Source: Actinophytocola sp.
GTDB taxonomy: Bacteria; Actinomycetota; Actinomycetes; Mycobacteriales; Pseudonocardiaceae
Length of the DNA: 64,000 nt
Assembly: GCF_009379765.1 (NCBI RefSeq)
Contig: NZ_WHTD01000014.1
Span: 1 to 64,000 of the forward strand
Reading direction: 5' to 3'
In this document: piece by piece, positions 7,813 to 17,304 of the stretch
How the letters are laid out: every line of letters begins with the position of its first letter
Numbering within the stretch: position 1 is the first letter of the stretch
The notes under the pieces: generated by a model
What the model was told of the DNA's origin: nothing
What the model saw: the letters and a program-made list of their open reading frames with translations, nothing else
Databases searched by the model: none
Program-made: the position numbers and the translations under genes

Positions 7813-9717
7813 TCACCAGTTGGTGGTCTCGTTGAGCTGCAGGTGTTTCTGGAGGACAGGGGTGGCCTTGCGGATGTCGGCCTGGTCGGCGCCGAACGCC
7901 TTGGCGGCTTCCGGGTAGGTGGCCTGTCCCGCTCGAGACCAGTAGCGAACGGCTCGATCCACGCTTGCCGCGAGCACGCGGGGCGGGAAGCGGGTGACGA
8001 GGTCGTCGGGGTCGGGCAGGCGCCACCAGGCGGCGAGCGCGCGGGCGGTGAAGGTCAGGCCGTTGCGTGAGGTGGTGAACAGGAGTTTGGCGACCGGGTC
8101 GAGCGCGACGTGCGTCGGCGGGACCTGGATGGTCGGCCCGCCGAGGTACCGGGACGCCATGCCCGGGAGCCAGGGCATCGAGTAGGGCAGGAGCTCTTCG
8201 AGGAGCCGGTCCCGCGACCAGAGCAGCAGGTATCGGTACTGGCCGTGGTGGGTGCTCAGGGTGCCGCCGGTGGCGCCGCGGTGTCCGGCCACCGGCTGGT
8301 CGTAGTTGCCGCAGGTGAACTGCACCGGAGTGTGGCCGACGGGAACCCCGACGCCGTACAGGGGGCCGCATGCGCCGTAGAGGCGGGTCAGTGCGGCCAG
8401 CGGTGAGTCGGCGGCGATGAGCCGGGCGAGCTTGCGTCGCTCCTCCGCGGCCACCAGGTGCCAGAAGTCGACGACCTTCTTCTCGTCGGCCTTCCTGGGC
8501 AGGACCGGACCGGCGACGCGGGCCGCGGTCGTCTTCGAGGTGGGCGGCCGAACCGGTTCGCGCTTCTGCCGCTCGGGTGCGGTCGGGGGTCGATCTTCCT
8601 TCTGCTGAGCCGTGCTGGGCGGGTTGGTGGGGCGGGTGGGTGGTTTCGGCGGGGGCGCCTCAGCCTTCGCGGGAACGCAGGCGGTGCAGCCGAGGTGGGT
8701 CTTGGTGGCCACCAGCGGGGCGGATGCGTCGCAGGTGGGACAGCGGGTGGGGGCGAGGGCGCCGACCAGCGGCAGATAGTCGAAGGTCACCGGCCAGCGG
8801 CGGTCGCCGCGGCGGACATCGGTGTCCAGCCGCCACACGGGCACGTCGATCAGGTGGAGACGGTATGGCCGCAGCGTGTGCTGGTGGCGGTATTTCTCGT
8901 TGATCTCGGCCACGCGGCGGTCGCGTTCGGCGGTCGTGGCCTCGGCCCGCGCATCCAGCAGCGCGGCGCGCTGCTGGTCCGCCCCGTTGCGGCGCTTGTC
9001 GATCGCGGCCAGCGCGGCGGCGTAGTACTCGCAGGCCCGGGTGAGCTCCGCGGTGCGCTCGGCGTCCGCGTCGGCGGCCAGAATCCGGCCACGCGCCGCC
9101 GCGGTCGCGTTGAGCACTTCGTGCGCGGCGGCCAGAGCGGGGACGAGCGGGCCGGTCCTGATGTTGCGGCTGGGCGCGATCTCGGTCGTGGCCACCGCGT
9201 GTCGCAGCCGGGTGGCGGACTCCTCTGGCCAGGCGATCCGCGAGGCGACGTCGACCAGGCACTCGGCGACCTCGGTGAACTGATCTTCCGAGACTGTGTG
9301 CGTGACCAGCACCGCGAGACGCACCGTGGGACGGTGCGTGCGGATCGGCGCGCCGGTGGCGTCGATGCGACCGTGGTCCACGGCGATCAGCTCGCGAATC
9401 ATGGCCTGGAGGTCCTGCGTGGACGGTGGTGGTTGCGAGCGGTGCGGCAGGGTGAGCGCGCCGACGTCGCCGGTGCCGATGACCGACTCGGCCGCCCGGC
9501 CGATCTCCGGATGCCCGGCGTCGAGGAACAGCACGCCGTCCTCGCGGGAGATGTCCGGATCGTCGGTGATCAGCGCGGACTCGGGCAGGTCGTGGGTGGC
9601 GGCGAGCTGCTCGGGCAGTACCGCCAGCACGGTGTCGTCGGACCGCTCCCACAGGCCGCCCCGGGAGTCCAGGTAGTCCAGCCAGAACGACAAGGCCGGG
9701 CCATGCCGCGTGATCAC
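7813..9717 (-). CDS. Zinc-ribbon protein, partner of the SNF2 helicase
   Basis: A 634-residue protein whose start overlaps the SNF2 stop by four bases (ATGA), so the two are translationally coupled. The N-terminal half is helical with a charged coiled-coil-like stretch (about 200-290, rich in R, E and A). At about 326-347 a four-cysteine knuckle (CPTC ... CTAC) forms a zinc ribbon, followed by a Pro/Lys linker (350-410) and a C-terminal domain with several aromatic residues. No nuclease or ATPase motif is evident. It probably serves as a target-recognition or scaffold subunit for the adjacent translocase (inference). I do not recognise a named family. Confidence 0.6.
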   Translation of the reverse strand: MITRHGPALSFWLDYLDSRGGLWERSDDTVLAVLPEQLAATHDLPESALITDDPDISREDGVLFLDAGHPEIGRAAESVIGTGDVGALTLPHRSQPPPSTQDLQAMIRELIAVDHGRIDATGAPIRTHRPTVRLAVLVTHTVSEDQFTEVAECLVDVASRIAWPEESATRLRHAVATTEIAPSRNIRTGPLVPALAAAHEVLNATAAARGRILAADADAERTAELTRACEYYAAALAAIDKRRNGADQQRAALLDARAEATTAERDRRVAEINEKYRHQHTLRPYRLHLIDVPVWRLDTDVRRGDRRWPVTFDYLPLVGALAPTRCPTCDASAPLVATKTHLGCTACVPAKAEAPPPKPPTRPTNPPSTAQQKEDRPPTAPERQKREPVRPPTSKTTAARVAGPVLPRKADEKKVVDFWHLVAAEERRKLARLIAADSPLAALTRLYGACGPLYGVGVPVGHTPVQFTCGNYDQPVAGHRGATGGTLSTHHGQYRYLLLWSRDRLLEELLPYSMPWLPGMASRYLGGPTIQVPPTHVALDPVAKLLFTTSRNGLTFTARALAAWWRLPDPDDLVTRFPPRVLAASVDRAVRYWSRAGQATYPEAAKAFGADQADIRKATPVLQKHLQLNETTNW

Positions 9718-11429
9718 GCGTCATCCTCTCCGACCAGTGCGTCGACGGTGCTCCGGTCTGCCAGGTATCCGGTGCGGGCAGCGGCGAGGTCCTCGCCGAT
9801 CTCGTCCATGCTGCGGGCGAAACCGTCGCCGTCCTCGCTGGTGGTGAATGCGTCGAACACAGCTCGTTCGAAGTCGAAGTCCTCGTCGATCCGACCCAGG
9901 ATCATGTCGAGCTCCCCGACTACCAGCTCGAACATATTGATCTTGGTTTCCAGCACGTGCAGGATTCGTTCCTCGATGGACCCCCGGCAGGCCAGGTTGG
10001 TCAACCGCACGTCCTCGGTCTGGCCGACCCGGTGCAGCCGGCCGAGGCGCTGTTCGATCTGCATGGGGTTCCACGGCAGGTCGAGGTTGATCATCACGTG
10101 GCAGAACTGGAGGTTGCGGCCCTCGCCCGCGGACTCGGTGGACAGCAGCACCGGTCTGTCGTCCCGGAAGGCGCCGATGGCGCGTTCCTTGTCCGCGCGA
10201 GGCAGGCTGCCGTGGTAGACGGCGGCGTCGATCCCAGCCATCCGGGTCGATGCGGCCACCGCGTCCAGGGTCTGCCGGAACGCGGTGAACACCAGCACCT
10301 TCTCCCCGCGCGCAACGTGTTCGCCCAACTTGGCCACCAGCAGGCGCACCTTGGCCGGCGCGGTGATCGCCGCCGCCGCTGCCGCCAGGTCGGACCAGCC
10401 GAGCTTGGTGAGGGTCGGGGCAGCCGCCGCGGGGGTGGACCCTGCCAGTCGGGCCACCGAACGCAGTGCCAGGCGCCGCCCGGCGGGCGCTTCCTTCGCC
10501 TCGACCCGGATTCGGTCGGCCAGTTCGGCGTACATGTCCCGTTCGTCGGCGTCGGGGGTGACCAGGACGGTTTCGGCCAGCCGCTGCGGCAGCCGTAGCG
10601 CGACCTCGCTGCGCCGGTGGCGCACCATCACCTGCTGGGTCCTGGCCCGCAGTTCGGTCAGGTTGCGCGGGCTCCGCACATCGCCACCGGACGGGGCGTG
10701 CCGGGTGCGGAACCGGCTCGGGGTCCCGAGCAGGCCGGGCGCCACCAAGGAGATCATCTCGTACAGGTCCTGCAGTTTGTTCTCTACCGGGGTGGCCGTC
10801 AGCAGCAACAGGAACCGAGTGGTCAGGGCCCGGATGAGCTTCCCCGACGCGCTGCGCGTCGATCGCAGCCGGTGCGCCTCGTCGGCGATCACCAGGTCCC
10901 ACCCGACGCCGGTAAGCCGTGTCTTCAGCGGATCGCGGCGGCCCGCGGCGAGCGAAGCCAACAGCACCGGCTGGTTCCCGCGCCTTTCCGGGACGGGGTC
11001 CTTGCCGGACAGGATCACGGTGGGCAGGCCGAACTTGCGTTCCAGCTCGTCTCGCCACTGCTCGACCAAGCCGGCCGGAGTGATCACCAACGTGCGGTCG
11101 GCCAGGCCGCGCAGCCGTAGCTCGGAGGCGATCAACCCGGCTTCGATGGTCTTTCCCAGTCCGACCTCGTCGGCCAGGATTGCCCGGCCCCGCATCCGGC
11201 GCAGGACGGTCGCCGCTGTCTCCCGCTGGTAGTCGAACGGCTGGAAAGTCAACTGTGGCAACGACAGCAACGTGTCGAACCCGGGCCGCCGCAGCACCGC
11301 GACCGCCTGGTCCACCAGTGCCGACGTCACCGGATCGGCGGCCGGCGCGGCCGCCAACCGGCCCAGCAGCCCAAGCAGCGCCTCAGGTAGGACGGGTTGT
11401 CCGACGGTGCTCTGCTCACGCGCCAACAT
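9714..11429 (-). CDS. SNF2-family (HepA/RapA-like) helicase
   Basis: A 571-residue SF2 ATPase. Walker A is DEVGLGKT at about 87-94, motif II is IADEAH at 181-186, motif III is LTATPVEN, and the C-terminal lobe has ESAGEGRNLQF and QRLGRLHRVGQTE (motifs V and VI). It is a double-stranded DNA translocase by family, with no fused nuclease. The ATG at 11429 gives the usual short N-terminal region before the helicase core; upstream in-frame codons have no coding character. It is transcribed divergently from 11511 and is the first gene of an operon with the zinc-ribbon protein. Such pairs occur in defence islands, but its role here is unproven. Confidence 0.8.
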   Translation of the reverse strand: MLAREQSTVGQPVLPEALLGLLGRLAAAPAADPVTSALVDQAVAVLRRPGFDTLLSLPQLTFQPFDYQRETAATVLRRMRGRAILADEVGLGKTIEAGLIASELRLRGLADRTLVITPAGLVEQWRDELERKFGLPTVILSGKDPVPERRGNQPVLLASLAAGRRDPLKTRLTGVGWDLVIADEAHRLRSTRSASGKLIRALTTRFLLLLTATPVENKLQDLYEMISLVAPGLLGTPSRFRTRHAPSGGDVRSPRNLTELRARTQQVMVRHRRSEVALRLPQRLAETVLVTPDADERDMYAELADRIRVEAKEAPAGRRLALRSVARLAGSTPAAAAPTLTKLGWSDLAAAAAAITAPAKVRLLVAKLGEHVARGEKVLVFTAFRQTLDAVAASTRMAGIDAAVYHGSLPRADKERAIGAFRDDRPVLLSTESAGEGRNLQFCHVMINLDLPWNPMQIEQRLGRLHRVGQTEDVRLTNLACRGSIEERILHVLETKINMFELVVGELDMILGRIDEDFDFERAVFDAFTTSEDGDGFARSMDEIGEDLAAARTGYLADRSTVDALVGEDDA

Positions 11430-11510
11430 CGTCGCCACGATACCGGGACCGACCGCCGGCTCGGTCGATCCCCACCCGGCGCGTCGTGAGACGCTGCTGG
11501 AGTGAGCCCG

Positions 11511-12607
11511 GTGAGCAAAGGACGTAAGCGCAAGCCAACCAAGACCGGCCGGCGAGCCGGTCGCCCTGGCGGGTCCGCGCGGCCCGGACCGCCCGCGGAA
11601 CACGGGTTCGCCGCGAAGGCATACCTGGATGACCTGTCGCCGCTGATGTCCCGGGCCGAGGTCGAGCGCACCATGGACCGGCGGGTGTTCACGATGCCGT
11701 ACTACGGCACCACCATCCGCGGCGAGGACTTCGACCGCCTGAACCCCGCCGACCCGGATGAGCGTGGACTGCTCATCGAGGGCGAGCATCCCGAGTACCA
11801 CGACGCGCTGGCCGATCCGGTCGGGAAAGACGAAGTCGATGGCGTCAACCCCCGGTTGCACCTGGTGATGCACGAGATGATCGCCAACCAGCTGTGGGAC
11901 AACGACCCGCCGGAGGCATGGCAGGCCGCCCAGCGACTACGCGAGCTCGGCATGGACCGGCACGACATCCTGCACGAGCTGGCCGCGGTCGCGACCGAAC
12001 ACCTGCATCCCGCCCTGGTCCGCCGTGAACCGTTCGACCTCGACGCCTACCGGCATGCCCTCGACGACCTGGGCCGCGCAACGGCGCACGGCCTCGACCC
12101 AGCCACACCACGTATCAGGTCAAGGTCAGCCTCGCGTGGAGTGAGCCGCTGATCTGGCGGCGGCCTTCCTTGCCCGGTGACACCCCACTGGACGTGCTGC
12201 ACGACGTCATCCGGATCGCGTTCGGTTGGGAGCACAGCCACCCGCACCAGTTCGAGGCCGAGGGTCGGCAGTACACCGACACCAGCCACGGCGCGGCACC
12301 TGGGGTCTCGGACGAACGCCGGGCCACGTTGGTCGAGTTCGCGCCGCGAAAGGGCCACCGGCTGCGCTACCCCTACGACCTCGGCGACGCCCGGGTGGCG
12401 TGCCTGGCCGCCGAGCGTGCCGGGCCGCCCGAGGATAGTGGCGGCATCCCCGGCTACCAGAACCTCCTGGACGCCCGGAGCGACCCCGAACACCCCGAGC
12501 ACGACCACTGTCCGGACTGGCTTGGCGGGATCTACGATCCGGTGGCCGTCGACCGCGACGCGATCAACATCGCACTCGCGAAAGTCGGCGTCCCCGTCGC
12601 GCGCTAG
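11511..12607 (+). pseudogene. DUF1841-like / pRiA4b ORF-3 fusion protein, frameshifted
   Basis: The first frame gives a basic tail and a DUF1841-like domain (LHLVMHEMIANQLWDNDPPE). At about 12108-12112 one C appears lost, after which the next frame reads YQVKVSLAWSEPLIWRR and continues through the pRiA4b ORF-3 core to a stop at 12607. Repaired, it would be about 365 residues. The family is common in actinomycetes and of unknown function. The GTG at 11511 has GGAG eight bases upstream. A single lesion in a CC run could be a sequencing error. Confidence 0.6.
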
Positions 12608-12634
12608 ACGCTCGTCATCGCGCGGATGTCGCGC

Positions 12635-13363
12635 TCAGTTCGCCGGTGACCGCTCCGCGCCGACCAGGTAGTGGAAGTTGTCCGGCCCGACGGAACGGCG
12701 CAGAGTGGCGACGACTTTCGCCGCGTTGTCGTGCGGACCTTCGACGAAGAACGGCTGGCAGTCGCGGCCGAAGCGGATGGCGCTCGGGCCGGTCCACTGG
12801 CCGAGATGGTCCTTGGTCGTCTCGAAGTCGGAGCCCGCGGCGGGCTCGAAGCCGAGATCGCGCGCGTACTCGACAGCTCCGAACACCAGGTGTTGCACCA
12901 GTTCCATCGGCACGGCCAGTGGACTCGCGTGATACGCGTCGAAGTAGGAGCGGGCGAACATGGTCAACGCGTGCCGGTCCATGACGTGCGGCCCGATGGT
13001 GTTCTTCACCCCGAGGCAGAAGACGTCCACCAGGTATCCGCAGACACTCACCCGGTGGCGACCGGCATCTCGCGCGACCAACACGCTCACCAACCCGGAA
13101 CCGCCGGAGTCCGGGACCTTCACGTCGGGCCACTCGGGGTGGCGGTCGACCGTGAGCCCATCGCTCCAGTTCGGGCTCACCCAGCACTCGACGACCTCGC
13201 GGGCAGCGGGGGAGGTGTCGTCCTGGGCGGCGATCGACTTGATCAGTGGCGCCACTGCCGATCGCGGCACTCCGATCGCTCTGGCGATCTCCTTCGGCGA
13301 GCACCCCTTGTCGCGCAGTGCCCGCACCCGTCCAGTCAGCTCCGTCTCGTCCACGCGACACAT
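12635..13363 (-). CDS. HTH-containing conserved hypothetical protein
   Basis: A 242-residue protein. Residues about 5-45 form a helix-turn-helix (RVRALRDKGCSPKEIARAIG, then VPRSAVAPLIKSI). The rest is an alpha/beta domain with conserved-looking blocks (VSVCGYLVDVFCLGVKNTIG, YARDLGFEP, IRFGRDCQPFFVEGP). It resembles actinobacterial proteins found near helicases and toxin-antitoxin genes. The function is unknown; DNA binding is inferred from the HTH. The ATG at 13363 sits very close to a GGGGAAG, so a GTG nine bases further in may be the real start. Confidence 0.6.
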   Translation of the reverse strand: MCRVDETELTGRVRALRDKGCSPKEIARAIGVPRSAVAPLIKSIAAQDDTSPAAREVVECWVSPNWSDGLTVDRHPEWPDVKVPDSGGSGLVSVLVARDAGRHRVSVCGYLVDVFCLGVKNTIGPHVMDRHALTMFARSYFDAYHASPLAVPMELVQHLVFGAVEYARDLGFEPAAGSDFETTKDHLGQWTGPSAIRFGRDCQPFFVEGPHDNAAKVVATLRRSVGPDNFHYLVGAERSPAN

Positions 13364-13412
13364 TCTTCCCCGTACCCGGCAATACCGGGTCCCCGGGTAC
13401 AGAATCGTCGGC

Positions 13413-13834
13413 ATGCGTTATCGCAGAGCGGTCGAGAAGCTCCAGGACCTGGCCGAAGCGTGCCAGCGGACGACCATGATGCCGCTCGACGAACCGTTTC
13501 TGCACGAGGTCTACGTGTTCGGCGCGCTGCTCGACGGTGCCGACCCATCGACCGCGTCGAGCTCGCGGTCGTGCTCAACCTGCCGCCGGACTAGCGATCC
13601 CGCACCGCCGCCGAACTCCACGCGGCGCTGGCACACCTGCGTGTGGTTCACGAGGCGTACTGGGAGCGCGAGTGGCGGCGCGACAATCGTGGCGGCGGCC
13701 GATACCCCGAGAACCGGCTGTGGGAGGCCGTGGACGGATACCTCGACCTGCTCGACGCCGAGCGCGCGCCCGGCAACGGTGGTGCGGCCTGGTGTCACGT
13801 GATCGCTGTCGCGTTACGTCGGTGGGTACGGTGA
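13413..13834 (+). pseudogene. Conserved hypothetical protein, decayed copy 2
   Basis: The N-terminus MRYRRAVEKLQDLAEACQRT matches copy 1 at 3904. The frame shifts near 13545, so that VELAVVLNLPPD appears in another frame and stops. About 80 codons present in copy 1 are absent, and the C-terminal part resumes with HEAYWEREWRRDNRGGGRYP to a stop at 13834. Frame changes plus an internal deletion make this a true pseudogene. Confidence 0.7.
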
Positions 13835-13839
13835 CGTCC

Positions 13840-14535
13840 ATGGCGGTGGGTGGACATCGGGACGGAAGTCCTGGCGGGCGCGACGAGCTGGTGGGGCGGT
13901 TCGAGGACGCGCTCGCGGGATTGGGCCCGGATGCGCGACCACGATGGTCCATCCCTACACCTGGCTACTGGACCGCGTCGGGGCCGACGGAATCACGCTG
14001 ACCGGCGCCGGTTACCTCCCACCGGCCCATGTGCAAGCCGCGGTGACCGAGCTCGGCCTGGCGAACGAGTGGATCGGCAAAGGAAACCGCGAGGTCCAGA
14101 CGCTGCCCGTGCTGAACCTCCGGGAGTCGGCGCAGCGGGCGGGACTGCTGCGCAAGCACCAAGGCAAACTCGTGCTGACGCCGCGTGGACGCACCGCGCG
14201 CACCGACCCGGTCGCGTTGTGGTGGCTGCTCGCGGAGCAGACCCCGCCCCGATCCGCGCAAGCGTGACGCAGGCCTGGCTCATCCTCCTGATCATGACCG
14301 CCGCGCGGAGCACGCGCGAGCTCACCCCGACCCTCATCGAACTGCTCGGTGCGATCGGCTGGACGACCGAGGACAACGTCCCACTGACCGGCGTGATGGC
14401 GGCGAGGCAGTCCGGGACACGGCAGCCGTGCTCCGGCGCGTGGGGGCACTCGACCGCGCCGCCACCGGCTGGCACGAGCGTCCGACATCAGTGGGAGCGA
14501 TGATCGCCAGGGCCGCCCTGACCACGTGGCCCTGA
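13840..14535 (+). pseudogene. Conserved hypothetical protein (pRiA4b ORF-3-associated type), multiply frameshifted
   Basis: One ancestral protein can be followed through three frames. It runs MAVGGHRDGSPGGRDELVGR from 13840; then HPYTWLLDRVGADGITLTGA and RTLPVL-like residues to about 14250; then PIRASVTQAWLILLIMTAA and LLGAIGWTTEDNVPLTG; then VLRRVGALDRAATGW to 14535. The middle blocks resemble domains found next to or fused with pRiA4b ORF-3 proteins in Streptomyces. Three lesions in 700 bases are too many for sequencing error, so it is dead. Confidence 0.55.
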
Positions 14536-14561
14536 CGGCCGGTGGTGGCCCGCGGTCCCGC

Positions 14562-15620
14562 TCACCGTGGGCTGTCGATGAGCTGGCCCGCCCGCACCGC
14601 GGCCGCGAGCGCGTCGGGGTTCTCGGTGCGCTCGAACACGTCGACCGCGGTGTCGGTGAACTTGATGACGTGCTCGTCGTAGTGCGACGCGGCCCGGTCC
14701 AGCGCCTCCGCCGACGGGTCGGCGCCGAGCGAGACGCCGGGCGGTCGCGCCGGGTCGGCGGGGCTGTAGGCGGCCGTGATCGCCGCGGTGGCCGCCCACG
14801 CCGCGACGAGGCTCGGGATCCACATCCCCTCGGGCAGTGCGGGGAGGACGTGGCGCACCGCGTTCGGCGCGGTGGCGGTGTGCACCAGCAGCACCGGGCT
14901 GCCCTGCCCGTGGGTGAGGTAGTGCAGGGTGGCGGTGTCGACCAGGTCCGCCAGCAGCGCCGGCACGTCGGCGGCGCCGGTCGGGGCCCGCAGCGCGGCC
15001 AGCGCCTTCGACCAGCCGGGGAGATCGGCGAGCCTGCTCAGCCGGTGGGCGATCAGCCCGCTCTGCTCGGCCAGCCGCGGCACGCCGCGCAGCGCGTCGG
15101 CCGCCGGTAGCGCGCCCACCGGGGCGGTGAACCCGGGCAGCGTACGGAACCTGGCGGCCCAGAAGGCGAGGCCGTAACCGAGCTCGGTCACCGCTGCCGG
15201 ACCATGCTCGCCGCCGGACAGAACGCGCACGGCGTGGCTCACCCGGATCACCCCGTGCGTGGAACCGGCCGCGATTCCGGGAAGCAGCCGCGGCCACCAC
15301 GTCTCCAGCACCTGGCGCCACGGCCGCTCCGCGAGCTGCCGGGAGAAGTACGCCGTCCAGTCGCCGACCCGGCGCCCGTCGCCGAGTGCGGCCCGCCAGG
15401 TCGACTCGGTGATGCGCTCGCCGGGCACCGGCAGCTCCGCGAGCCGCGGGATGTAGCGGTCGAGCCAGCGCTGCACGTCGATGTCCAACCCGCGCCGCAC
15501 GATCACCTCGGCGGCCATCGGGCCGTGGTTGGTCAGCCCGTGGTTGCCCTCCTCGTCCCCGCCGAACTCCGGGCCGTGGTGGTGGAGTCGCTCGTAGGCC
15601 TCGGTCAGCGTCTCGTCCAT
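14562..15620 (-). CDS. Questin oxidase-like protein (DUF4243)
   Basis: A 352-residue protein with the questin-oxidase-like layout: the NHGPMAAEVIVRRG block near residue 31, a mid-region WRQVLETWWPRLLPGIAAG, STHGVIRVSHAVR with conserved His residues, and a C-terminal HYDEHVIKFTD. Fungal relatives carry out Baeyer-Villiger-type ring cleavage of anthraquinones; bacterial members are mostly uncharacterised. It is four bases downstream of the dihydrofolate-reductase-like gene on the same strand, so the two probably form an operon of small redox enzymes. Confidence 0.8.
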   Translation of the reverse strand: MDETLTEAYERLHHHGPEFGGDEEGNHGLTNHGPMAAEVIVRRGLDIDVQRWLDRYIPRLAELPVPGERITESTWRAALGDGRRVGDWTAYFSRQLAERPWRQVLETWWPRLLPGIAAGSTHGVIRVSHAVRVLSGGEHGPAAVTELGYGLAFWAARFRTLPGFTAPVGALPAADALRGVPRLAEQSGLIAHRLSRLADLPGWSKALAALRAPTGAADVPALLADLVDTATLHYLTHGQGSPVLLVHTATAPNAVRHVLPALPEGMWIPSLVAAWAATAAITAAYSPADPARPPGVSLGADPSAEALDRAASHYDEHVIKFTDTAVDVFERTENPDALAAAVRAGQLIDSPR

Positions 15621-15624
15621 CGGG

Positions 15625-16167
15625 TCACCCGTCCGTGCCGGGCCGGTAGGCCAGCGACAGCACGCCGGTGTCGAGCTTCCGCGCGCTCGTGAGGTCCAGG
15701 TCGAACCGGTCGTCGCCGAACAGTCGCGCGCCGGAGCCGAGCACCACCGGGTTCACGAACAGCCGCAGCTCGTCGAGCAGTCCGGCACGCAGCAGCGAGC
15801 GGACGAGCGTCGGACTGCCGCTGATCATGATGTCCCGGCCGTCCCGCTGCTTGTGCTCGGCGACGGCGTCGACGACATCCCCCTTCAGCAGGGTCGAGTT
15901 CTTCCAGGTCACCGTGTCCAACGTGGTCGACGCGACGAGCTTGGGCGTGCTGTTCATCCAGTCGGCGCCCGGGTCGTCGGCCATGGAACGCCGCGGCCAC
16001 GAGGCGGCGAACACCTCGTACGTGCGCCGGCCCAGCAGCAGCGTGTCGGCCGCTGCCATCTGCGCGTCGATCTCGGCGCCGAGCTCGTCGTTGAAGCGCA
16101 CCCAGCGTTCGGGCGCCTCGACGACACCGTCCAGCGACATGAACAGCCCAGAAACGATCTTCCTCAT
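15625..16167 (-). CDS. Dihydrofolate reductase family protein (RibD C-terminal type)
   Basis: A 180-residue protein starting MRKIVSGLFMSLDGVVEAPE, the standard start of actinobacterial DHFR-like/RibD-C proteins. It has the LLLGRRTYEVFAASWP block at about 44-59, the ISGSPTLVRSLLRAGLLDEL nucleotide-binding segment, and the VNPVVLGSGARLF block near the end. It is expected to use NADPH, but the substrate is unknown. It is transcribed divergently from the ArsR-type gene at 16265 across a palindrome, which suggests control by that regulator. Confidence 0.85.
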   Translation of the reverse strand: MRKIVSGLFMSLDGVVEAPERWVRFNDELGAEIDAQMAAADTLLLGRRTYEVFAASWPRRSMADDPGADWMNSTPKLVASTTLDTVTWKNSTLLKGDVVDAVAEHKQRDGRDIMISGSPTLVRSLLRAGLLDELRLFVNPVVLGSGARLFGDDRFDLDLTSARKLDTGVLSLAYRPGTDG

Positions 16168-16237
16168 CGTGGTTTCCCCTCCGGCGAATGGTGCGGCTAC
16201 GGACTGAAGGGTGTCCGCGTGCCGGCCGGCCGTCCAC

Positions 16238-16257
16238 GATTAGCGCCTGGCCTAATC
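16238..16257. promoter_or_regulatory. Palindromic operator candidate in a divergent promoter
   Basis: GATTAG and CTAATC arms, eight bases apart, lie between the divergent DHFR-like and DUF5937/ArsR genes, eight bases before the regulator's GTG. The position and dyad symmetry fit an autoregulatory operator for the adjacent ArsR-type protein. Confidence 0.5.
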
Positions 16258-16264
16258 TCCAACC

Positions 16265-17260
16265 GTGATTCACCTGCACTTCAGCACCGAGGACCTCGTC
16301 CGGGTCAGGTTCTCCTTCTCCCCGGTGTGGGAGGGCGTGAGCAGTCTGCGAACGCTGGGTGCGGGCCGCCGCAACGGGCTCCACACCCCCTGGCTGCGGT
16401 GGGTCGGGTCCCGCCTCGGGGACGTGGACGTGGACTTGTTGACCGCGGTCGTGCGCCCCACCGGCTACATCCCGGACTTCCTGCACCCGACGCTGAGCCA
16501 CCGGTCCGCCGGTTTCGAGCACGGGCTCGCGGAGGTCGCCGCCACCGACCCGGAGCTGGTCGCCGCCGAGCTGAGCCACCTCGCGGAGCACCGCGTCGCG
16601 CAGCAGGGGCCCGGGCGGGAGGGCCGTGTCCGGACGCTGCGGGAGCTGGCCGGCGAGCCGCGGGCCGGGCTCGCCAGGATCGTCGCCGAGCTGGACCGGT
16701 ACTGGCGGGTCGCCGTCGAGCCGCACTGGTCGCGGATCGAGGCGTTGCTGCAGGCCGATCTCAAGTACCGCCTCGACCAGCTCGCCACCGGCGGGGTCGA
16801 GCTGCTGTTCCGCACGCTGCACCCGTCGCTGCGCTTCGAGGACGACACCCTCGAGATCGTCAAGTACTACGATGGGCACGCCGAGCTGCGCGATCGCGGG
16901 CTGCTCCTCGTTCCCTGCGTGTTCGCCTGGCCGGACGTCATCGTGCGCACCGCGGACCCGCAACCGGCCGTGACCTACTCGCCGCGCGGTGTCGGCCGGC
17001 TCTGGGAGTCCCCGGCCGGCGCCGGCCGAGCCCCGCTCGTCGACGTGCTCGGGCGCAGCCGGGCCACGATCCTCACCCAGCTCGACCTGCCGATGTCCAC
17101 CACCCAGCTGGCCGACCAGCTCGACCGGACCGCGCCCACCCTCAACGTCCACCTGAAAGCGTTGCAGGCGGCGGGAATCGTGTCCGCTCGGCGAACCGGT
17201 CGCACGGTGCTCTACGCGCGCACCGAGCTGGGTGACTCGCTGGTCGCCGGGCCGGAATGA
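16265..17260 (+). CDS. DUF5937/ArsR-family winged-helix regulator
   Basis: A 331-residue protein. The N-terminal 240 residues match the DUF5937-type domain (IHLHFSTEDLVRVRFSFSP, then an FLHPTLSH block). A C-terminal ArsR winged helix covers about 255-325 (LGRSRATILTQLDLPMSTTQ, LADQLDRTAPTLNVHLKALQ, RTGRTVLYARTELG). It is expected to repress the divergent DHFR-like/questin-oxidase-like operon. The GTG at 16265 is preceded closely by the palindrome at 16238-16257. No metal-binding cysteines typical of ArsR sensors are visible, so the ligand is unknown. Confidence 0.85.
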   Translation: MIHLHFSTEDLVRVRFSFSPVWEGVSSLRTLGAGRRNGLHTPWLRWVGSRLGDVDVDLLTAVVRPTGYIPDFLHPTLSHRSAGFEHGLAEVAATDPELVAAELSHLAEHRVAQQGPGREGRVRTLRELAGEPRAGLARIVAELDRYWRVAVEPHWSRIEALLQADLKYRLDQLATGGVELLFRTLHPSLRFEDDTLEIVKYYDGHAELRDRGLLLVPCVFAWPDVIVRTADPQPAVTYSPRGVGRLWESPAGAGRAPLVDVLGRSRATILTQLDLPMSTTQLADQLDRTAPTLNVHLKALQAAGIVSARRTGRTVLYARTELGDSLVAGPE

Positions 17261-17304
17261 GCCGCGGTGCCGGTTCTGTCGGTGCCTGCCGATAGCTTTG
17301 CCGC

